42,058 nt of DNA from Chloroflexota bacterium (lineage in GTDB: Bacteria; Chloroflexota; Dehalococcoidia; JACPQD01), in contig JACPQD010000078.1 in the NCBI GenBank assembly GCA_016190665.1, positions 1-42,058 on the forward strand. The letters are read 5' to 3'. The position numbers and the translations under genes are program-made. The notes beneath the pieces were generated by a model. The model had not been told where the DNA came from and ran no database searches. It worked only from the letters and a program-made list of their open reading frames with translations. Each line of letters begins with the position of its first letter. Position 1 is the first letter of the stretch. Positions 41,983-42,058 of the stretch are shown here, piece after piece.

Positions 41983-42058
41983 CCTCTCCCTCGACGGGAG
42001 AGGGTAGGGTGAGGGTGAAACCGGAAAGCCCCCTCACCTTAGTCCTCTCCCGCGGAGG
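41983..42058. repeat. Nested palindromic intergenic repeat at the window end
   Basis: CCTCTCCC (41983-41990) pairs with GGGAGAGG (41996-42003), and GGTGAGGG (42008-42015) pairs with CCCTCACC (42031-42038). A further CCTCTCCCGCGG at the edge suggests the unit continues outside. It resembles dispersed palindromic repeats found between genes in many GC-rich genomes. Confidence 0.6.

Noticed and set aside
1..42058. CRISPR arrays, tRNA, rRNA, transposase genes or an attachment site.
   Set aside because: I saw no regularly spaced repeats, no cloverleaf-like tRNA sequence, no rRNA and no transposase or integrase reading frame. A dedicated tRNA/CRISPR scan was not possible here.

Overview
The window is a GC-rich accessory region with almost every gene on the + strand. 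It suggests an anaerobic or microaerophilic bacterium, most likely of the Chloroflexota (Dehalococcoidia-like). The grounds are lipoproteins with long Pro/Ala/Thr linkers, UGSC-family selenoproteins, a bacterial MtrA-like corrinoid protein and a glycyl-radical enzyme. The phylum is an inference. Selenocysteine use is supported by the sequence itself, although no selA/B/C/D gene lies in the window.

Layout: nine genes encode family-5 (peptide/solute) ABC substrate-binding lipoproteins (SBPs), and no permease or ATPase gene is present. Most have a strong AAGGAGG-type ribosome site and are followed by one to three catabolic enzymes. SBP1 goes with a double-hotdog dehydratase, a mini-ORF and an unknown protein (410-4576). 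A LysR gene on the minus strand follows (4873-5787). SBP2 goes with a nitrilase, selenoprotein UGSC-A and an M24 metallopeptidase (6112-11943). A selenoprotein cluster then holds an MtrA-like protein, a small paralogue of its C-terminal domain, UGSC-C and UGSC-B (12183-17597). SBP3, which is frameshifted, goes with an ACMSD-like amidohydrolase; SBP4 with MmgE/PrpD-1; SBP5 with ketopantoate-reductase-like KPR1; SBP6 with an SDR and a DUF6282 hydrolase; SBP7 with KPR2 and a glycyl-radical enzyme; SBP8 with a CMD-family protein; SBP9 with MmgE/PrpD-2. Gene relics lie between cassettes: two SBP 3' ends, one glycyl-radical-enzyme 3' end and one UGSC fragment. They show that the region grew by duplication and was trimmed by deletion.

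Main discovery: six in-frame UGA codons in five genes look like sense codons. Three lie in UGSC paralogues at the family's UGxC motif. Each has a 7-position hairpin starting exactly 11 nt after the UGA; copies A and C have different but perfectly paired stems. A fourth UGA is at codon 14 of the MtrA-like gene, behind a strong ribosome site and ATG, with an 8-bp hairpin 10 nt downstream. The fifth and sixth end the conventional reading frames of the MtrA-like protein and its small paralogue. Both continue into a conserved tail, U-Q-K-x2-G-x-C-x2-G-x2-C, with synonymous differences between copies. I read 12183-17597 as a possible selenium-dependent corrinoid/redox operon not described to my knowledge.

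Functional reading (inference): the lipoproteins probably capture different carboxylates or peptide-like solutes for shared permeases encoded elsewhere. The adjacent hydrolases, dehydratases, reductases and radical enzyme would start their breakdown.
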